A stretch of 64,000 nucleotides of DNA from an uncultured Alphaproteobacteria bacterium. GTDB taxonomy: Bacteria; Pseudomonadota; Alphaproteobacteria; Rhodobacterales; Rhodobacteraceae. Below the pieces are notes generated by a model. It searched no databases, had not been told where the DNA came from, and saw only the letters and a list, made by a program, of their open reading frames with translations. The DNA is taken from positions 16,135 to 80,134 of the forward strand of contig CABZEW010000005.1 of assembly GCA_902524845.1 (NCBI GenBank), written 5' to 3'. Numbering within the stretch: the first letter of the stretch is position 1; each line of letters begins with the position of its first letter. Below, piece after piece: positions 20,461 through 28,564 of the stretch. The translations under genes and the position numbers were made by a program.

Positions 20461-20476
20461 TTTACGTTAACGTAAA
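20461..20476. promoter_or_regulatory. Palindromic operator TTTACGTTAACGTAAA
   Basis: A perfect 16-bp palindrome lies 28 bp upstream of the merR ATG and 13 bp downstream of a candidate -10 box on the minus strand. Its form matches the ACGT-type sites described for LiuR-like MerR regulators of acid catabolism. The position just after the promoter fits a repressor site that blocks elongation or open-complex formation. Confidence 0.7.
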
Positions 20477-20489
20477 GTGGAACACAATA

Positions 20490-20519
20490 ATAATATTGTC
20501 AAAGCGCCCATACGGTCAA
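20490..20519 (-). promoter_or_regulatory. Candidate sigma-70 promoter for merR operon
   Basis: Read on the minus strand, TTGACC (20519-20514) is followed after 18 bp by TATTAT (20495-20490). The transcription start would fall near 20483, leaving the palindrome at about +8 to +23. A second TTGACA lies nearby but has no matching -10 at normal spacing. Confidence 0.45.
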
Positions 20520-20556
20520 TTGAATTTTAAAAAAAAACTAATTTTGCCAATTGAAA

Positions 20557-21879
20557 ATGCACGAGCAGCTGTTAACAAAAGTCGATAAAAGAATATTAGC
20601 TCTTTCTTACCCTATAATCTTGGCAAACATCTCTATTCCATTGCTTGGTCTGACAGATACAGCTGTAATTGGTCATTTAGGTAATCTCGATGTTCTCGCT
20701 GGCATCTCCATGGGAACAGTTTTAATAGGATCTATTTACTGGTTTTTTGGATTTTTAAGAATGGGCGTTACGGGACTTGTTGCCCAAGCACGTGGTGCAA
20801 ACCTAAAGGTTGAAATTTCAAGCATTCTAGCCAGGGGCCTAATCATCGCTTTTATTGGTGGAATTGCCTTGTTCGCATGTCACTCGTTATTGTTTTCTAC
20901 TATCTTTTATTATTTAGAGGGGGGCACAAGTGCAGAGAAATTAGCGATGAAATATATGTCGATACGAGTTATAGCAGCACCCTTTGCTATTTCCATATTT
21001 GTTTTTGTTGGCTGGCTATTCGGTATGGGCAAAACCATTCATTCACTGTTGTTATTGGTATCCGTTAACGTTTTAAACATCCTACTTGACATTATCTTTG
21101 TAAAGTTGCTTCACTTCGGGATAGCAGGTGTTGCCTATGCCACAATACTATCCGAATTCTGTGGATTTGCTTTAGGTATTCTTTTGTGCAGAAAGTTTTT
21201 GTTCAATAAAGAACAAATAAAAACAAAAGCAATTTTTCTATCAAAAAAATGGCGATCTTTTATCGTCCTCAACATAAATATTGTTATCAGGTCAACTCTT
21301 CTGCAGTCTGTTTTTTTATCTTACCTTATCTTCGGTACACTTTTTGGCTCTGAAATACTAGCGGCCAATCACATCTTGTTACAAATTACCTTACTGTCAG
21401 CTTATGCACTTGATGGGGTTGCCTTTTCTTCTGAGATTTTAGTAGGAGAAGCGATAGGTCAACGGAGAGTGCAACAATTTAAGAAAGTAGTGAGGTCTGC
21501 TCTAAAAATTGGCTTCATATTTTCATGTGTTATTGGTGTTTCTTTCTATTTCTTGGGGTTTTTGCTTATCGATTTGTTGACCTCTATCGAATCGGTGAGA
21601 TTAATTTGTTACGATTTTATATTTTGGATATCGATAATGCCTATCTTTAGTGCCTTCTCCTATATTTATGATGGCATTTTCCTTGGTGCAGCTAGGGGGA
21701 AAGAAATTAGAGTGGCTATGATTCAATCATTTTCAATTTTTTTTATTTGCATAATTGTCCTTGTTCCGTTGATGGAAAACAGAGGCTTATGGACTTCCAT
21801 TTTAGTTTTTAATGTAGTAAGAGCGATAACTTTATGGACCAAACTAGACAGCATCTATAAGTATTTCTCATCCAATTGA
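20557..21879 (+). CDS. MATE-family efflux transporter (DinF/NorM type)
   Basis: This is a polytopic inner-membrane protein of 440 residues with about 12 hydrophobic segments in two repeats, as in MATE exporters. The first repeat has ALSYPIILANISIPLLGLTD followed by TAVIGHLGN, the family's first helix. LRMGVTGLVAQARGA is also typical, and the second repeat has LDGVAFSSEILVGEAIGQ. The sequence is closer to the DinF branch. I use the ATG at 20557 rather than the TTG at 20551. It is divergent from merR, so the MerR palindrome could also influence it, although the spacing to this start (about 80 bp) makes that uncertain. The last 12 bases overlap the convergent pyrD. The substrate is unknown. Confidence 0.88.
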   Translation: MHEQLLTKVDKRILALSYPIILANISIPLLGLTDTAVIGHLGNLDVLAGISMGTVLIGSIYWFFGFLRMGVTGLVAQARGANLKVEISSILARGLIIAFIGGIALFACHSLLFSTIFYYLEGGTSAEKLAMKYMSIRVIAAPFAISIFVFVGWLFGMGKTIHSLLLLVSVNVLNILLDIIFVKLLHFGIAGVAYATILSEFCGFALGILLCRKFLFNKEQIKTKAIFLSKKWRSFIVLNINIVIRSTLLQSVFLSYLIFGTLFGSEILAANHILLQITLLSAYALDGVAFSSEILVGEAIGQRRVQQFKKVVRSALKIGFIFSCVIGVSFYFLGFLLIDLLTSIESVRLICYDFIFWISIMPIFSAFSYIYDGIFLGAARGKEIRVAMIQSFSIFFICIIVLVPLMENRGLWTSILVFNVVRAITLWTKLDSIYKYFSSN

Positions 21880-22920
21880 AACTCCTACCGCTTTTTCGAC
21901 AGAGCTATATCCGTCTACTAATAAAAGATTTTCAAGATCTGTCTCCATTTTCTTTAAATGCATGGGGCCTTTATAAACGAAGCTTGAGTAGATTTGAACA
22001 GCTGATGCTCCCATCCTTATTTTTTCATATATGTCTGCTGCTGAAAATATACCACCTACACCGACAAGAACTGTTGACGCGCTTTTCCTCTTCGCGAGTA
22101 TTTTTAATATTTTGTTTGATGGCTTAAAAAGTGGTTTGCCAGATAAGCCACCTTCAAAATTTATGGGGTTTTTTAAGGTTTTTGGGCTTATGGTCGTGTT
22201 GGTCGCAATTATCCCGGATACTTTATTTTCTTCACACACATTAAGTATTTCAATCAAATTATTTTTACTAAGGTCCGGCGCAATTTTAATAAAAATTGGC
22301 ACTTGCCTTTCTAGCGAAACATTTATTGCATTAACGTTCTTCAGGATTTTTTCTAGCATTTCAGGTTTTTGTAATTCTCTAAGATTTTGGGTGTTTGGTG
22401 AAGATACGTTTATTGTAACATAATCAAATTGATGAGCTAGAAACTCAAAAATGATTGTATAGTCCAAAATCTTATTTATGCTTTTTGCATTGGCGCCTAT
22501 ATTTACACCTACAATCCCTAACTTAGGCATTAAAGCAGTTTTTGATACATATAACATGCCTTTGTTATTGAAACCCATCTTATTAATTAAAGCTTCCTCT
22601 TCTGGAAGTCTAAATAACCTTGGTTTTGAATTGCCGATTTGTGGATCAGGGGTAATTGTACCAACTTCAACAAAGCCAAAACCTAAAGAGAGAGACGCGT
22701 TGAAGACTTCTGAATTTTTATCAAAACCTGCTGCTAGCCCTATGGGTGAGGGCAACTCCATCCCGCATATTTTTGTTTTTAGTACTGGAGTGATATTTTT
22801 TTTTTTTCTTACAAGCTGGTTTAAAAGTCGCAGGTAACATAAGGCTATGGCATGAGCGATTTCTGGTTCAATTCTGTGTAAAATTTTAGAGCCAAAATAA
22901 TGGTATAAAATGTTTAGCAT
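21868..22920 (-). CDS. pyrD: Dihydroorotate dehydrogenase (quinone), class 2
   Basis: This flavoenzyme oxidises dihydroorotate to orotate in pyrimidine synthesis, passing electrons to quinone. The 350-residue protein has the class 2 N-terminal amphipathic helices (LYHYFGSKILHRIEPEIAH). It also has PIGLAAGFDKN (about 60-70), VEVGTITPDPQIGN, INKMGFNN and VTINVSSPNTQNLREL with the class 2 catalytic serine. GVGGIFSAADIYEKI sits in the C-terminal FMN phosphate site. It is last in the tadA-gatC-gatA-lipoprotein-pyrD operon, 30 bp after the previous stop. Confidence 0.96.
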   Translation of the reverse strand: MLNILYHYFGSKILHRIEPEIAHAIALCYLRLLNQLVRKKKNITPVLKTKICGMELPSPIGLAAGFDKNSEVFNASLSLGFGFVEVGTITPDPQIGNSKPRLFRLPEEEALINKMGFNNKGMLYVSKTALMPKLGIVGVNIGANAKSINKILDYTIIFEFLAHQFDYVTINVSSPNTQNLRELQKPEMLEKILKNVNAINVSLERQVPIFIKIAPDLSKNNLIEILNVCEENKVSGIIATNTTISPKTLKNPINFEGGLSGKPLFKPSNKILKILAKRKSASTVLVGVGGIFSAADIYEKIRMGASAVQIYSSFVYKGPMHLKKMETDLENLLLVDGYSSVEKAVGVSIG

Positions 22921-22950
22921 TTTCTCTGTTAAACTAACTTTCTAATTACT

Positions 22951-23460
22951 TTACTCTTTATTTTCACTAATTGAGTCAATCTTTCTATATATAGCTGGAT
23001 CCCACTTGCATGCAAATCCATCTCCATCAACATCAATATTATGGAAGTCGTTTTTTGGACCTCCGTTTTTGAGGAAAAAAATTTGAGCGGCATTTCTATT
23101 CGAGAATTGTTTACAGCTCGAGTTAACATCGGTGCTTAAAAAATTTCTAAAGTAAATTTTTTCGCCTATCTCGTTAGATACGCCTCGCGCAAAAACTGCT
23201 AAATTTACCGACTTGGCTGCAATTTTTTCTTCACCATTAACTTCTAAAATCACTCTTCCTTCTTTTAGCTCTTCTCTTCTTTTAGCAGCCTTTTCTCTTT
23301 CAAGTTTTTGCTGCTCTTGAGAAAATTGAGAAAGATCTAAAATCCCATCGCTAATTTTTAAGTCAGAGTTCCCTTCTACCACTTCATTTTCATTGGAAAG
23401 GTCTGTCTGACAGCCAATAACTAGTAATAAAGTGCACAAAAAATAAATATGCTTGACCAT
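22951..23460 (-). CDS. Lipoprotein with excalibur-like calcium-binding domain
   Basis: This is a 169-residue secreted lipoprotein of unknown role. I chose the ATG at 23460, which shares a base with the gatA stop (TGATG) and gives a compact signal peptide ending in the lipobox VIGC, cysteine 17. A linker follows with a charged heptad-like stretch (about 50-75, rich in K, R and E). The C-terminal 45 residues contain CKQFSNRNAAQIFF, then DVDGDGFACKWDP, the DxDxDGxxC signature of excalibur domains. These domains usually bind calcium and occur in surface nucleases and wall-associated proteins, but no nuclease domain is present. Its place in a tRNA-amidation and pyrimidine operon says little about function. 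Confidence 0.8.
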   Translation of the reverse strand: MVKHIYFLCTLLLVIGCQTDLSNENEVVEGNSDLKISDGILDLSQFSQEQQKLEREKAAKRREELKEGRVILEVNGEEKIAAKSVNLAVFARGVSNEIGEKIYFRNFLSTDVNSSCKQFSNRNAAQIFFLKNGGPKNDFHNIDVDGDGFACKWDPAIYRKIDSISENKE

Positions 23461-24953
23461 CATGCCCACCAATTTTTTGGCTTGCTTTCAAAGGCTAATG
23501 CATTTTCAAGATTGAATGCAGTATTCAATAATAACGGTTCTTGCCAATTGTCTCCAATAAGTTGTACTCCCAACGGAAGCCCAAGTTCGTCCAATCCGAC
23601 TGGCAAACTAATAGCAGGAAGGCCAGCAAGATTTGTAGGAACAGTAAATATGTCATTCATGTACATTTCTACAGGGTCTTGTGTGCCCTTTGAGCCTAAA
23701 GGAAATGCGGAGGTAGGCGTTGTAGGTGTTAATATTAAGTCAACGTTTTTAAACACTTCATCAAAGTCGTTCTTGATTAGGCTCCTGACTTTTTGAGCTC
23801 TTTTATAGTATGCATCATAATAGCCAGAAGAAAGTACATATGTTCCAATTAAAATCCGTCTTTTAACTTCGGTTCCAAAACCTTCAGATCTAGTTTTCTC
23901 ATAGAGTTCTAGTATTGAGTCATTTGTATCAAGCGTAGCACGGTGCCCGTATCTCACGCCATCATATCTTGCAAGATTTGATGACGCTTCGGCTGGCGCT
24001 AAAACATAATAGGTCGGTAAAGCAAATTCCGTATGTGGTAATGAAATCTCAACGATTTCTGCGCCCATGTTTTTTAACAGTAATACAGCATGTTCCCATT
24101 TTCTTTTTGCTTCTGAGTCGCTTTTTTCGAGACTATACTCTTTAGCGAGACCTATGCGTAGCCCATTTATATCTTTGTCTAATTGTTGCTCATAATCTGG
24201 GACTTCTATTTTTGCTGACGTACTGTCTTTAGGATCGAAACCCGACATAGCCTTTAACATTATTGCGCTATCAATGACGTTCTTTGTAATTGGACCGGCT
24301 TGATCAAAAGAAGATGCAAAAGCAATAATTCCCCATCTCGAGCATCGACCGTATGTAGGTTTTAATCCGACTGTTCCAGTAAATGATGCAGGCTGACGAA
24401 TTGATCCACCAGTATCGGTGCCTGTAGCGGCAGCGCAGAGGTTAGCTGCTACGGCTGCTGACGAACCTCCAGATGAACCTCCTGGAGTAAGAAGGTCATC
24501 GGAGTCATTTAACTTCCAAGGATTTATCGCAGGTCCATAGGCTGAGGTTTCATTTGACGAGCCCATGGCAAATTCGTCCATATTTAGTTTGCCTAACATT
24601 ATAGCTTGTTCGTCCCAAAGTTTCTGTGTGACTGTACTTTCATAAGGTGGTATGAAGTTATCTAATATAGCCGAAGCTGCCTGTGTCTTTACGTTCTTAC
24701 AGCAAAACAGGTCTTTTATACCAAGAGGTATGCCACACAGCGATTTTTGTGAATTTGTGCCTATGAGTTTATCTGCCCGGGAGGCTTGCATTAAAGCAAT
24801 GTTAAAAGTTTTTTCAATAAACGCATTTAGTTTAGTGCTCTCCTTTATATTTTGAATGTAAGCATTGGTTAGCTCCGCAGCGCTAATTTCCTTCTTATTA
24901 AGTAAGTCCCGAGAGTCTTTTATCCCAAGTTCTGTTAGCTTCAATTTATTCAT
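23460..24953 (-). CDS. gatA: Glutamyl/aspartyl-tRNA amidotransferase subunit A
   Basis: GatA hydrolyses glutamine and supplies ammonia to convert Glu-tRNA-Gln or Asp-tRNA-Asn to the amidated form. The 497-residue protein has the amidase-signature triad. The lysine is in GIPLGIKDLF, the cis-serine is in the GGSSGGSSAAVA loop, and the nucleophilic serine is in DTGGSIRQPASF. The C-terminal AGLPAISLPVG and GVQLIGD are conserved. The ATG overlaps the gatC stop by four bases (ATGA). Subunit B is encoded 33 kb away at 56640-58133, so the complex is split between two loci. Confidence 0.96.
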   Translation of the reverse strand: MNKLKLTELGIKDSRDLLNKKEISAAELTNAYIQNIKESTKLNAFIEKTFNIALMQASRADKLIGTNSQKSLCGIPLGIKDLFCCKNVKTQAASAILDNFIPPYESTVTQKLWDEQAIMLGKLNMDEFAMGSSNETSAYGPAINPWKLNDSDDLLTPGGSSGGSSAAVAANLCAAATGTDTGGSIRQPASFTGTVGLKPTYGRCSRWGIIAFASSFDQAGPITKNVIDSAIMLKAMSGFDPKDSTSAKIEVPDYEQQLDKDINGLRIGLAKEYSLEKSDSEAKRKWEHAVLLLKNMGAEIVEISLPHTEFALPTYYVLAPAEASSNLARYDGVRYGHRATLDTNDSILELYEKTRSEGFGTEVKRRILIGTYVLSSGYYDAYYKRAQKVRSLIKNDFDEVFKNVDLILTPTTPTSAFPLGSKGTQDPVEMYMNDIFTVPTNLAGLPAISLPVGLDELGLPLGVQLIGDNWQEPLLLNTAFNLENALAFESKPKNWWA

Positions 24954-25237
24954 TCCACAATTTTTGGGACAGTAAAGAAATTTTGATTTTTACTTTTTGT
25001 ATTTTTGAGTATGTCATCTGTGATGTCATTAACCACATCGCTATCTTGTCTCATATTTTTTAGATTTGTTTTCCCAAAATTAAACTCACCAATACCATCT
25101 ACGTCAATTTCACCAAGTTTTTTTACAAATTCAACAATTCTGTTAAGGTCTTTTTGAATATTGGTTGATTCACTGTCGGTAATTTTTATTCGAGAGAGTC
25201 TTGCAATTTTTAATACTGTTTCAGTATCTATTTCCAT
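24950..25237 (-). CDS. gatC: Glutamyl/aspartyl-tRNA amidotransferase subunit C
   Basis: This is the small subunit that wraps around GatA and GatB and helps assembly. I set the start at ATG 25237 (95 residues) because it follows a strong GGGAGG Shine-Dalgarno sequence four bases upstream, and the family begins close to VLKIARLSRIKIT. The residues QKDLNRIVEFVKKLGEIDVD and the acidic loop MRQDSDV are typical. Its first 17 bases lie inside the end of tadA, and its stop overlaps the gatA start. The order gatC-gatA fits the trimeric GatCAB enzyme. Confidence 0.93.
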   Translation of the reverse strand: MEIDTETVLKIARLSRIKITDSESTNIQKDLNRIVEFVKKLGEIDVDGIGEFNFGKTNLKNMRQDSDVVNDITDDILKNTKSKNQNFFTVPKIVE

Positions 25238-25697
25238 TAAACCTCCCTCTTTTATCTTCAAAAAAATCTTTCATTATTTTTGAGATTTCTGATTGGTAAA
25301 AACCGCCATAAACTTCTGTATTTTTAACAAGGCCCTCTGTGGTTTGACAAGCTAAATGATTTGAACTGAAGGCGCCATACTTAGGGGATGGTAGTCCGTA
25401 TATTAAAATTTTAAGTCTTGAATTGACTATAGCAGCTAAACACATTGAACACGGCTCAAGAGTTACATATATGGTACAACCAGATAAATAAACATCTTTA
25501 CGCATCCTACAAGCTTTTCTTATTGCATTGATTTCAGCGTGGGCTGTGGGGTCGCATAATTCTATCGTTTTATTGCTTTCCATCGCAATTATTTTTCCTG
25601 AAGAATCTTTGATAATTGCTCCAACGGGTATTTCATCTCTTTCAGCAGCCTTTTTTGCTTGTTTGATTGCCAATTCCATATTTTTGTCTTTTATCAT
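25221..25697 (-). CDS. tadA: tRNA-specific adenosine deaminase
   Basis: TadA deaminates wobble adenosine 34 to inosine in tRNA-Arg. The 158-residue protein has the zinc and catalytic motif TAHAEINAIRKAC, with the histidine ligand and the proton-shuttling glutamate. The second zinc motif is TLEPCSMCLAAIV. The C-terminal helix KIMKDFFEDKRG matches the tRNA-contacting tail. It is first in the leftward operon and divergent from rluB across 52 bp. An alternative ATG lies at 25679. Confidence 0.94.
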   Translation of the reverse strand: MIKDKNMELAIKQAKKAAERDEIPVGAIIKDSSGKIIAMESNKTIELCDPTAHAEINAIRKACRMRKDVYLSGCTIYVTLEPCSMCLAAIVNSRLKILIYGLPSPKYGAFSSNHLACQTTEGLVKNTEVYGGFYQSEISKIMKDFFEDKRGRFNGNRY

Positions 25698-25749
25698 AAT
25701 ATGTATAAAGATGAGGTTTGTATATTCGATGTATGTTTAATTTTTAGTT

Positions 25750-26478
25750 ATGTCAATCAAAAGTGAGATAAGGATATCTAGGTATTTGGCTAAGTCTGGC
25801 TTGGCATCAAGGAGAGACGCTGAAAAGTTTATTCTTGATGGAAGAGTCACCCTGAATGGAAATACGGTCGTTGAGCCTTGGAGAAATTGTAGCAATACAG
25901 ACGTATTGAAGCTAGACGGTACAGTTGTCAGCCAGTCAATGTCTACAGCCTTGTATCAGCTGCATAAACCCAGAGGTTACCTAAGTACTTCTAAAGATGC
26001 AATGGGTAGAAAAACCGTTTTTGACTTGGTGGATAGTAAATTAAATCATTTGATGATTATAGGTCGTCTGGACTATAACTCTGAGGGTTTGATGATTTTG
26101 ACGAATAATGGAGACCTAAAAAGATACCTTGAATTACCAAAAAATAGAGTTGAAAGAGTTTATGAAGTTGAAATAAGAGGACACTTAACCAAGTCAAATT
26201 TAAGTAAGATAAAAAAAGGTGTTTCATTAGAGGGATTTGATTACCAACCGATAGCAACTAGAGTTTTAGAAAGTAACAGTGCTCACTCTTGGATTGAAAT
26301 GGTTTTAACTGAGGGAAAAAATAGAGAAATTAGAAAAATATTAGCTAGCCTTAATCTTAATGTGGTTAGATTGATAAGAAAAAGATTTGGGCCATTCGAG
26401 TTAGATAATTTAAAAATTGGTCGATCAAAAAAATTAAACCTTGAGGATTATGCTGATTTAAAAAATCATTGGACTTAA
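25750..26478 (+). CDS. rluB: Ribosomal pseudouridine synthase, RsuA/RluB family
   Basis: This enzyme isomerises a uridine in rRNA, by family the 23S hairpin around position 2605. The 242-residue protein has an N-terminal S4 RNA-binding domain (RISRYLAKSGLASRRDAEKF, about 8-27). The catalytic domain has the aspartate in IGRLDYNSEGLMILTNNGDL and EGKNREIRKILASL near the C-terminus. RsuA, RluB, RluE and RluF are hard to tell apart by eye, but RluB is the usual alphaproteobacterial member. It lies immediately upstream of rnpB on the same strand. Confidence 0.88.
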   Translation: MSIKSEIRISRYLAKSGLASRRDAEKFILDGRVTLNGNTVVEPWRNCSNTDVLKLDGTVVSQSMSTALYQLHKPRGYLSTSKDAMGRKTVFDLVDSKLNHLMIIGRLDYNSEGLMILTNNGDLKRYLELPKNRVERVYEVEIRGHLTKSNLSKIKKGVSLEGFDYQPIATRVLESNSAHSWIEMVLTEGKNREIRKILASLNLNVVRLIRKRFGPFELDNLKIGRSKKLNLEDYADLKNHWT

Positions 26479-26518
26479 ATTTATTGAATTTGACATCTTT
26501 TTGCTGTAAGAATTTCAT

Positions 26519-26869
26519 GCGGATGGTTAGGTGGCTGCAGCTTTATTGCTGAGGAAAGTCCGGACTCCATGGAAAATGGTGCCAGCTAACGGCTGGCCAG
26601 GGCAACTTGAGGGAAAGCGCCACAGAAAATATACCGCCTAATTATTAGGTAAGGGTGAAAAGGTGAGGTAAGAGCTCACCGCTTTTTTGGTAACAAAAAA
26701 GGCATGGCAAGCCCCACCAGGAGCAAGACCTAATAGGGACTCGTGAGCTAGGCTCGGTTATTCCAGACAGAGTCCGGGTTGGTCGCTAGAACTTATTGGT
26801 GACAGTAAGTCGAGATGAATGGTCACCAAACACAAAGTGTTTACAGGATCCGGCTTATAAACCATCCGC
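26519..26869 (+). ncRNA. rnpB: RNase P RNA, bacterial type A
   Basis: This is the catalytic RNA that trims the 5' leader of tRNA precursors. The ends pair as helix P1: GCGGATGGTT at 26519-26528 with AACCATCCGC at 26860-26869. The universal P4 strand GAGGAAAGTCCGGACTCC lies at 26551-26568. The P10-P12 region GGTGAGGTAAGAGCTCACC and the J11/12-type GGAGCAAGACC are present. CAGGATCCGGCTTATA near the 3' end completes P4. About 351 nt is normal. A TTGACA at 26490-26495 may be part of the promoter, although the -10 is not clear. No T-tract terminator follows, so transcription may continue toward mraZ. Confidence 0.97.
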
Positions 26870-26893
26870 GAAAAAAATAAAAATTCTATTGAT

Positions 26894-26920
26894 TTCCATA
26901 AAATTCCATGATATCCCATA
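26894..26920. promoter_or_regulatory. MraZ-box-like triple direct repeat
   Basis: Three seven-base repeats, TTTCCAT (26894-26900), ATTCCAT (26904-26910) and ATCCCAT (26914-26920), recur with exactly 10-bp spacing. On the other strand they read ATGGA/ATGGG, matching the TGGG-N5 arrays that MraZ binds upstream of its own operon. They lie about 150 bp before the mraZ start, so autoregulation of the whole dcw cluster is likely. Confidence 0.7.
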
Positions 26921-26926
26921 AAATGG

Positions 26927-26996
26927 CAGACGCGATAAAAAAAATGAGGATAATTTCCAAAGAAAATAAGCAGGTTTACACAGGCATCGCGTCTGC
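26927..26996 (+). repeat. 11-bp perfect long-range inverted repeat in dcw leader
   Basis: GCAGACGCGAT (26927-26937) is exactly complementary to ATCGCGTCTGC (26986-26996), with 48 bases between. The element begins six bases after the MraZ-box repeats and ends 71 bases before the mraZ TTG. No gene covers it. As RNA it would form a GC-rich closing stem over an A-rich loop. There is no T-tract, so it does not look like a terminator of rnpB. Confidence 0.6.
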
Positions 26997-27067
26997 ACTT
27001 AACCAACAACAGCTCTACAACAAAATTACTCAAATAGTTGTGCATGAGGCCTCTAAGGAGATTTTTA

Positions 27068-27568
27068 TTGATAAGACGATTTAGAGGAGAGTCATTACAT
27101 AAGGTGGATGCTAAAGGACGAGTGTCAGTTCCTGCAGCCTTTCGCCGTGTTCTCGAAGAGGGTGATCCTGAGTTCACGGGAGGCTCCTACCCAAACTTTG
27201 TAGTTGTGTACGGAGGGGTAAGAGGTAATTGCTTAGAAGGTTACACTATTAGCTCAATAACAAAAGTTGACAAACTTATAAGTAAATTAGCAAGATTTTC
27301 GAGGGACAGAGAAATTCTCGAGCGATTTATAAACACTCAATCCACATATATGCAGCTTGATGAAAATGGAAGGATTGTTTTATCTTACCGGCTCAAAGAG
27401 AAAATCGGTATAAGAGATGAAGCAATATTTGCAGGTATGGGTGAGAAGTTTCAAATATGGGAACCAAAAAATTATCAAAATGAGGTAGATGCTCTGGACT
27501 CGGCTTTTAAGAATTTATCAGAAGATGAAAATCCTTTTTTGAAGTTAGATCAGCTACAAGATTTATAA
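27068..27568 (+). CDS. mraZ: Transcriptional regulator MraZ
   Basis: MraZ is an AbrB-like, ring-forming DNA-binding protein that represses the division and cell-wall operon it heads. I place the start at TTG 27068 (166 residues). It follows AAGGAG with seven-base spacing and puts the conserved FRGESLHKVDAKGRVSVPA right at the N-terminus. The longer frame from 27038 adds ten unconserved residues. The second AbrB-like repeat is DENGRIVLSYRLKEKIGI, at about 110. The internal loop with GGSYPNFVVVYG is characteristic of alphaproteobacterial MraZ. Operator-like repeats lie upstream at 26894-26920. Confidence 0.94.
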   Translation: MIRRFRGESLHKVDAKGRVSVPAAFRRVLEEGDPEFTGGSYPNFVVVYGGVRGNCLEGYTISSITKVDKLISKLARFSRDREILERFINTQSTYMQLDENGRIVLSYRLKEKIGIRDEAIFAGMGEKFQIWEPKNYQNEVDALDSAFKNLSEDENPFLKLDQLQDL

Positions 27569-27588
27569 TTTTAAAGGATTTGGAATAA

Positions 27589-28563
27589 TTGCGAATACAT
27601 GAACCGGTCTTACTTAAGGACTTTATAAATTTAGCGTCGCCCATAACGGGCTGCTGGGTCGATGGGACATTTGGAGCCGGGGGTTACAGTAGGGCTTTGC
27701 TACAAAATGGTGCTCGTCAAGTTCTAGCAATAGATAAGGATTCTACTACAAAAGTTTTTCTCAAAATCATTCAAAATGAATATGGAGATATGATAAAGTT
27801 TTACAATCAATCCTTTGCAGATATGGAGAAAAATAATGACATAGCCAAAAGAGATGATATTGAGGGTGTTGTTTTAGACCTTGGAGTGTCATCAATGCAT
27901 TTGGACAACCCCTTGAGAGGATTTTCATTCAGGGAAAATGGCCCTCTTGATATGAGAATGGGAGATCAGTCTGGTCCTACCGCTGCTGAGATAATAAATC
28001 ACTGTTCAGAGGCTACCTTAGCGGATTTGATCTTCTTTTATGGTCAAGAAAGAAAAGCACGAAAAATTGCAAATAGAATCGTAAAAGAAAGAAAAAAAAA
28101 GGAAATAAATACTACCCTTGAATTAGCAGAAATTATAAGAGCTATCGTTCCAAGAAATTTTAAAACGGACCCAGCAACAAGAACTTTTCAGGCAATTAGA
28201 ATCGCTGTTAACAATGAATTAAGGGATTTATCAAAAGCTTTAATGTTTTCCGAAAAAATAGTCAGAAAGGGAGGAACCATTGCTGTGATAACCTTTCATA
28301 GTCTTGAGGACAAGATCGTTAAAGATTTTGGAAAAATAATGTCAGGAAAGGCTGCTTCAATTAATAGGTATAGCCCGCCCGCTTTAAAAACTTTTCCATC
28401 TCTCATACCTATAAATAAAAAACCAGTGGTTGCTGCAATTGATGAACTCAATAGAAATAAAAGAGCAAAATCCGCAAAACTAAGAGTTTATAAAAAAGTT
28501 GCGGATAGCTCTTTGAGAGTTTTAACAAAAATGGAGTTTCCCGACATTGAGTTAGGAATATAA
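27589..28563 (+). CDS. rsmH: 16S rRNA (cytosine-1402-N4)-methyltransferase
   Basis: RsmH (MraW) methylates N4 of C1402 in the 16S decoding centre using S-adenosylmethionine. The 324 residues start at a TTG giving MRIHEPVLL, the usual N-terminus. The SAM motif is VDGTFGAGGYSRALL (about residue 24). GVVLDLGVSSMHLDNPLRGFS lies near 100, and ATRTFQAIRIAVNNEL plus AVITFHSLEDKIVKDF follow. The C-terminus NKRAKSAKLRV is typical. It starts 20 bp after mraZ. Confidence 0.97.
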   Translation: MRIHEPVLLKDFINLASPITGCWVDGTFGAGGYSRALLQNGARQVLAIDKDSTTKVFLKIIQNEYGDMIKFYNQSFADMEKNNDIAKRDDIEGVVLDLGVSSMHLDNPLRGFSFRENGPLDMRMGDQSGPTAAEIINHCSEATLADLIFFYGQERKARKIANRIVKERKKKEINTTLELAEIIRAIVPRNFKTDPATRTFQAIRIAVNNELRDLSKALMFSEKIVRKGGTIAVITFHSLEDKIVKDFGKIMSGKAASINRYSPPALKTFPSLIPINKKPVVAAIDELNRNKRAKSAKLRVYKKVADSSLRVLTKMEFPDIELGI

Positions 28564-28564
28564 A

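Noticed and set aside
20434-20556. Metal-responsive (MerR/CueR-type) regulation of the MATE gene
   Set aside because: The regulator has no cysteine metal site, the promoter and palindrome point toward merR, and the operon encodes acyl-CoA enzymes.
26870-26893. Rho-independent terminator for rnpB
   Set aside because: P1 is followed by A-rich sequence with no T-tract, and the downstream inverted repeat also lacks one.
26758-27177. Minus-strand 139-codon frame across the 3' part of rnpB and the mraZ leader
   Set aside because: It is antisense to a structurally clear RNase P RNA and covers the MraZ boxes. Its translation matches nothing and codon use is poor.
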